From contig NC_088800.1 of assembly GCF_011386835.1 (NCBI RefSeq), positions 13,788,572 through 13,852,571 of the forward strand: 64,000 nt of DNA, in the 5' to 3' direction. The number at the start of each line of letters is the position of its first letter. Position 1 is the first letter of the stretch. The position numbers and the translations under genes are program-made. This document shows, one piece after another, positions 58,325-64,000 of the stretch. Source of the stretch: Chrysemys picta bellii. Its lineage: Eukaryota; Chordata; Testudines; Emydidae. Below the pieces are notes generated by a model that worked only from the letters and a program-made list of their open reading frames with translations, was not told the DNA's origin and ran no database searches.

Positions 58325-58605
58325 ATATGTGCCCACGGCCCCAGTTAAGCAAAGTACTTAAGCATGTGACTAATTTTAAGCATGTAAGCGCTTCCATTGA
58401 TTTCAAAGTTTGCTTAATTTTAGGTATACGCATAAGGCTCCCGATTCAGGAAAGCATCTCCGTTTAGCACACTGAAATCAGTGGGACATCCGCATGTGCT
58501 TAAAGCTAAGCACGTGTTAAAGTATGTGCTTCAATTCATCTATATTCAGGAAAGTACTTAAAGTGCTTTGCTGGATTAGGGCCAGAACACTCAGCACTTT
58601 ACAGG
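58325..58605. repeat. Old fold-back repeat
   Basis: Recurring words such as AAAGTACTTAAGCATGTG, TAAGCGCTTCCATTGATTTC, GTGCTTAAAGCTAAGCACG, ending GCTTTGCTGGATTAGGGCC. A short relative is at 60515-60565. Confidence 0.55.
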
Positions 58606-58611
58606 ACTGAA

Positions 58612-59195
58612 CTCATAGATTCCAAGGCCAGAAGGGACCATTGTCATCACCTAGCCTGACCTTCTATATAACACAGATGACAGAGCTTCCCCCAAATCAT
58701 TCCTAGAACAGATCCTGTAGAAAAGCATCCAGTCTTAGCTTAAAAATGGCCAGTGATGGAGATTCCACAATGACCCTTTGTAAACTGTTCCAAAGTTTAA
58801 TTATTCTCACTGTTAAAAATGTACACCTTATTTCCAGTCTACATTTGTCTAGCTTCAGCTTCCAGGCTTTGGCTTAGGTTATACCTTTCTCTGCAGATTT
58901 AAGAGCCCATTATCAAATATTTTTCCCCATGTAAGTACTTATAGACTGTATTAAAGTCAGCCCTTAACCTTCTCTTGGTTAAGATAAATAATTAGTCTGT
59001 CACTATAAGGCATGCTATCTAATCCTTTAATCATTCTTATGGCTCTTCTCTGAACCTTCTTCAATTTATTAACATCCTCCTTGAACTGTGGACACCAGAA
59101 CAGGCCACAGGATTCCAGCAGCGGTCACACCAGTGCCAAGTACAGAGGTAAAATAACCCCTCTACTTCTAATCAAGATTCCCCTGTGCCGATGAA
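58612..59195 (-). mobile_element. CR1 LINE, 3' 0.58 kb
   Basis: The complement of the CR1 tail starts TCATAGATTCCAAGGCCAGA and runs through ATTCTCACTGTTAAAAATG, AGTACTTATAGACTG, GGCTCTTCTCTGAACC and CCAGCAGCGGTCACACCAG. It is the longest copy of this subfamily here. Confidence 0.9.
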
Positions 59196-62100
59196 CAGCT
59201 AGTCCATTGGAAAATTGTCAGCCAGCTCTTGCTATGACCCAAACATCGTCCTACAGGCCTAAAGAATATCAGGGAAAGGGTGATAGGGCAGGTGCTTGCA
59301 TGTTAGTGCCTTGATCTTCAAATCTCCCTTTGCCAGGCTGTACTGGTGACTACATTTTGTTCTCCAAGGTTTATGGCAGCTTGAAACTGGGAGACAGTTT
59401 TTTCAAAGCATTGCATGAGGCCTTACTTCATGAGCCTGAAATGTGCCCTAAATCTACAGTAACACTCCTGTGCACTGAAGTCACCTCTCAATTGATGGGG
59501 TCACTTTTCTCTCATTTCATTTGGCACAGATTCACAGCCTTCACTCCTCACTTTATTCTCATCAGCTCCCTTCAGAGGTTAGCCTTACAAAAGAGATTTC
59601 ACTATATCAGGACAGGCGTTCATCTACACATCTCAGAGGCAGGTAGCTCCTTTCTCACCCCCATACTTTCATGGAAAAGTACATTGTAGCTAGGACTTTC
59701 CATGTGACCTATTGTAGCTTAGTTGTGATCGGTCACATAAAAGTTGCTTCTGGTCCCTGATTTGATGAAGGTATCAGCATTTCTTTTAATCTGAAGACTG
59801 ATGCACCTGGCTGAGATGGGATGGAGGGAGTAACATCCTAGTCTCTCTTGAATGGCTATACTCTACAACGGTAAGTGTAGTGGTCTGATAATAATCTCCA
59901 GATACATGGACAGGAGTTTGGAACAATCAAAGGGAAGAATCTGTCCTGAGTTTTACTCTGAGTCCAGTGCATGATGGGACAGAATTTTGGATGGACATTT
60001 ATACAGCACAGACTACAGATGTGTAAACACTGCAAATATTTTTTCTGTGAATATTAATTTTAATTTGTAAACAAATTCACCTTAGCCATATCCATTTGCC
60101 TTTGTCTTTGCTTTCTATGAATGATTGTGCAGTCAAGTTTGACTATCGTGAGTGTGTTCACAGAAAATGAATACCCGTGGAATGCAAATATTCAATTGAT
60201 TTTCTGAGAGCATTTGCACCAGTCAGTTAAAAGAGATGCTGGTAACTTGAGCAAATCAGCAAACACGAACAATGCCATGTGACTTACGTGACCAATCACA
60301 GTTAAGCCACAGCAGCTCAACAGTGAGCCAAAAAGTAAATGGAATCCATTAAAAATTTCACAAAACCATTTTTAGCAACAAATATAGTCAAGAAAATTGT
60401 GATCTGTTCATGGGATTCCACAAAGGGAAAAGAGAGAAATATATTAAATAAATTATTTGTTATGAATTATCGCCTCAGCTCTGGACCCTGCTTCATGTGT
60501 TCAAAGGGTTCGTTGGGTGCTTAAAGTTATGCACGTGCTTAAATGCTTTGCTGGGTTGAGGACTCAGGTCAGACAGGATCAATAAGTTTCATAGTTATGA
60601 ACCACAATATTGAATTTCGATGTCTTGATTTAAGCAGCTTCCGGTCACCAGGGACATAGCAGTAGGTTGATTACATTACAATGGAACATCGTGCTGTTAC
60701 TCAACAATACCTACCCACTGCACTGCAGTGCAGAACACACAGTGTTGGGATGTTAAATTGGATGGTTGGTTTCTTGCCAGTACATCTGGCAATGCAGCTC
60801 CTGATGACTGTCATCAATGTATAGAGTAACAGGACATCATCAGGGTTGGCCAGCTTTGTAATACAATAAATCCAAGAGCAATGCATTCTACCGGACACAT
60901 AATAAATCTATGAAAAGTTCATAGTGTATTTTTTGCCCAGAGACCCACTTCACTCCAATTGCTATCTTGGAAATCTGAACAGACGGGTGGGAGGGGGCAA
61001 ATGTCTTGGGTGAGTGACATGTTACTCAGCCAGTCATGTTGGCCCATTAGCAAGAAGCCAGACTCCCAATTAACTCCCTCTGTGTGATGTGATGAGCTCA
61101 GAGAGCGCTCCAATTTGCAGAACTTCAAAAGGCCAAAGAAACAGTTAGCAAACCTCGACCTCCTGAAGTACCTTGACAGCTGAACACACTCATCAAATAG
61201 GGGTTTGCAAGTGCAAGCAAGCTCTGAGCCTAAATTGGATCTTGATTACAAGACTATTAAAAGGTTCAAAATTTTCCAATCTGGGCAATAGATATTTTTA
61301 AAGATACCTTTGTATCACCTTTTAAAGATACCTGTGCTTTTAAAACAAATACAAAGGGAAGGGAATTTCGTACTGGTGAAAAGGTACCAGGTTTTCATCC
61401 CTGGAGAAGGGAGTTCTCTGTTTATCCATAGAACAAGATCACTGTGGGCTATAAAGGGCAAGGTAGCTACTGTATTAAGATGGTCTCTTCTCAGTAGCTT
61501 CCAGTAAGAAGTGTTTGAGAACTGGAGTCTTTTAGGTGAGGAGGGAATTTGATGGTCTGGGAGAGAATTGGAAAATGGAATAAGAAACCCTTTTCTCTCT
61601 ACACCAAGTGGGTCCAGTGTGGACCAGCTCAGTAGTGAGGGAGACCCACAGCCATTACCCATCTGATAGCTGGTTGGTGACCTATGTGAAATCGGATGAT
61701 ATCTTTGGTGCAGCTGTTAACACACAGGAGTTCTCTGCATCATAAACATCCTCAGCACTGATCGTTCCAGCCAAACAAATGAGCTTCCTCTGCCTTGGCA
61801 GGGCCCTTCTCTGAACAAGAGCTCAGGCACATTGGCAAGGGCAGTGTGGGGAATGTTCTTCCCGAAAGCTACGGAGGTAAAGAAGTTGATCAGAAGAGAC
61901 CCAAAAGGCCTGCTCTATCCTTCTATTTCCAGGTAATAGTGATGACATTGACATATATCTTGTTAAATATAGTGGAAAGAAGGGGGAAAGACACCCAGCC
62001 TTTGATCATGTCCCATATTACCACCCTGTAAGTCTCTGTCCTCCTCTACTGTGGCTGATCCACACAAGAGGTTCATTTGGTAGCCAAGGCCCCTGTCCTT

Positions 62101-62245
62101 TAGCTCAAGCTATAGTGGACCATGTTTTAGTGTAAGAGATCCTGGGTTTAGTTTCCAATAAAAGGCCCTGGTTGGAGATCGTCCCAAGTGGATCTGCTCT
62201 ACAATCACCGGGGGCAACTGAATGAATCCGGTGATAAGTATTTTA
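59196..62245. other. Unique non-coding stretch
   Basis: About 3 kb with short chance frames and one old repeat scrap at 60515-60565 (GTGCTTAAAGTTATGCACGT). No exon recognised. Confidence 0.4.
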
Positions 62246-62400
62246 TTAATTAATTAACCACAAAGCTCTGTTTGTTTACTTCCTACAGAACAGTGAATAT
62301 AAGAAATGGGGTTTTCCCCAAACAGCACTCAGAATCAAAAGGGGATTTCATTTGATGATATTCACAGGTTTTCTTATTTGCTCCCCTTGAAACTTTGAGT
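62246..62400 (+). repeat. Local direct repeat, copy 1
   Basis: Diverged partner of 62672-62825, sharing ACCACAAAGCT, CCCCAAACA(G/A)CA(C/T)TC and a TTTGC(T/G)CCCCT-like end in the same order. Confidence 0.6.
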
Positions 62401-62446
62401 TTACTAACAAAACAAAATTCTACCCACTTTCATAGGCTGTGGCACC

Positions 62447-62627
62447 AACCAAGCTAGTGCTGGGCAGGAAATGATTGGTTTTCCCTGAGAAAAGTTTCAG
62501 TTTTCAATTGCCAAAACAAAAAAAAACTTGTTTTTTATGAAAACCCAAATATTTTAATTGAAAATTAAATATTTTTTTAAATCTTTTTTTTCACTTGTAG
62601 ATGACAAAATTTTAACCAGCCCTAATC
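62447..62627. repeat. Decayed AT-rich miniature element
   Basis: GCTAGTGCTGGGCAGGAAAT at the left and AAATTTTAACCAGCCCTAAT at the right with long A/T runs between. Related to 23235-23500. It lies between the two copies of the local repeat. Confidence 0.45.
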
Positions 62628-62671
62628 TTAACTTCTTCTTGATTGGCCATGCTTTGCTCTTGTGCTGATAA

Positions 62672-62825
62672 ATATGTTGTTAATTCACCACAAAGCTGTT
62701 TGGTTTTTCCCTAAGCTAAGTGCATAGGAGAAATGTTTCTTTCCCCCAAACAACATTCACTCAAATTCAAGAGGGAATATCTTCTGATGGTGTTTATGGC
62801 CCTTTCCTGTTTGCGCCCCTCGAAG
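62672..62825 (+). repeat. Local direct repeat, copy 2
   Basis: Second copy of 62246-62400, about 430 bases downstream; roughly two thirds of positions look alike by eye. Confidence 0.6.
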
Positions 62826-64000
62826 AATCGGATTGCCAGCCAATTGGATGCTCCGCTTTAGCCCCTGGGCCCAACTGAGAAGTGATTCTAGAGAGAGCAC
62901 GCAGGGTATAGGAGGACAACAAGCAGTACTCCCAGTACCATGGGACAGCTGAGTGACTGCCAATCCATCTGTGACAATCTGAGACATCGTAACTCACCCA
63001 TGCCCATTCAGCAATCATTCAAAAAAAAAAAAAAAAACAAGACTGAGATGGATCCTCCAGTCCCTGCTCTTCTTCTGGAGTATATTGCATCAGCATTATA
63101 GTGACCATCCAATCTAGGGTCAGATGCTGTCCCCCCTTATTTCCACTGAGCAGTATCTTACTTACCAGGAGTCCCTTTGCAAGCAAAGGAATAGCTTGTG
63201 GATTAAAATACTACTCAACAGGCCATAATTTCATGCCCTTACCCATGTACTTCCTTCGGTGGGACCAGTTCTGCAGTTAGGTAGCCTTCAGCAAGAGAGA
63301 GAATCTGGTGGCATGTGGATAAGCATGGAAGAATCTGTTCCACAGATTGTGAGCTGTGGAGCAGGGACCATGTTCTCCCTTTTATTGTACATATTTGTAC
63401 AGCACTAAGTGATCACCCAATAAGAACTGCCCACTTACAGGCCAGTTCTTATTTAGACCCAGACCCAAAGCGTGACCCCCACTACTCACAATTAGTCCCA
63501 CCCCACCAGATGGATGTGCTCAAATGGAATCAAAACAAGTATAAAAATGGAAAGGGACCATACCACTGCTTCCTATCAGCTCAGTAGGCAGCAGGACTTG
63601 CGAGAAACCTTTGAGCCACGCCATAGCTACATGGAGTTTTCTGCCGCTACAGAAAATCTTGTAAGAAACACGTTGCTATTACAGGGGAAACAGATACCAG
63701 ATCAAAAAGGTCTGCTTAAAGACAGTACATATGCCAGCTACAGGGGATTTCAAATATTTATAGTTTGCTACATTTTTAATCTTTAAGAGTTCCAGGGACT
63801 CTGTGCTTGGAATCTGATGCAAACTTACCCGACGTTGCACAAGATACAAGTCTTGTAAGAAGCTATAGCAACAGCAGCAGGAGGAAAATAAAGACTCGAG
63901 CAAAAGGTCCACCCTGCTGCCTGTCTGGTGGGGATCATTCCTGTCTCTGTACACTGACAAGAAGGACCTGAAATACACATCCCCACGCTGACTCAAGCAC
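62826..64000. other. Unique non-coding stretch to window end
   Basis: Has a run of 17 A at 63021-63037 and a tail-like old repeat scrap at about 63355-63425 (GGAGCAGGGACCATGTTCTC). No gene recognised. Confidence 0.4.

Overview
The window looks like nuclear DNA of a non-avian reptile, most probably a turtle. I infer this from the repeat families I recognise: CR1 LINE 3' ends in several subfamilies, a DIRS-type tyrosine-recombinase retrotransposon, Penelope-like fold-back tails, GC-rich hAT miniature elements, and old amniote MIR and L2 copies. There is no operon structure, CRISPR array, rRNA gene or recognisable cellular tRNA gene. Most long open frames are chance or repeat-derived.

Layout. 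1-1152 is the 3' end of a DIRS element with an open tyrosine-recombinase frame and its terminal repeats. 1381-2071 is a solo LTR in an AT tract. 2658-3598 and 4603-4902 are non-autonomous DNA elements. 7608-7896, 14809-15130, 28542-29541 (with a second element nested inside), 45396-45614 and 57210-57410 are hAT-like miniature elements, most with 8-bp target duplications. CR1 copies lie at about 10.2, 33.8, 38.1-39.4, 42.8, 44.0, 50.4, 51.6, 53.1, 56.3 and 58.6-59.2 kb. A 5'-inverted LINE of another clade lies at 44.28-45.18 kb. MIR and L2 copies are scattered at 13.5, 17.0, 20.2, 21.7, 22.1-22.5, 30.1, 37.2, 48.9, 51.3 and 52.4 kb. Three large inverted repeats stand out: 14693-15235, 43026-43228 (two perfect 100-base arms) and 57847-58306.

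Cellular genes. The only convincing one is a single exon at 13761-14067 on the + strand. It has an acidic, serine-rich reading frame ending in a stop, and I could not assign it to a family. A weaker exon-like segment lies at 26771-26873. The rest reads as 3' flank, intron or intergenic DNA, with some non-repeat AT-rich stretches that could be conserved non-coding sequence.

I cannot claim a new biological system. The most interesting material is structural: hAT-like elements that share cores but differ in termini, a perfect palindrome with a 15-bp target duplication, a 543-bp palindrome whose flanks are mirrored too, an intact DIRS recombinase frame, and a cleanly twin-primed LINE. All repeat family names are from memory and no database was searched.
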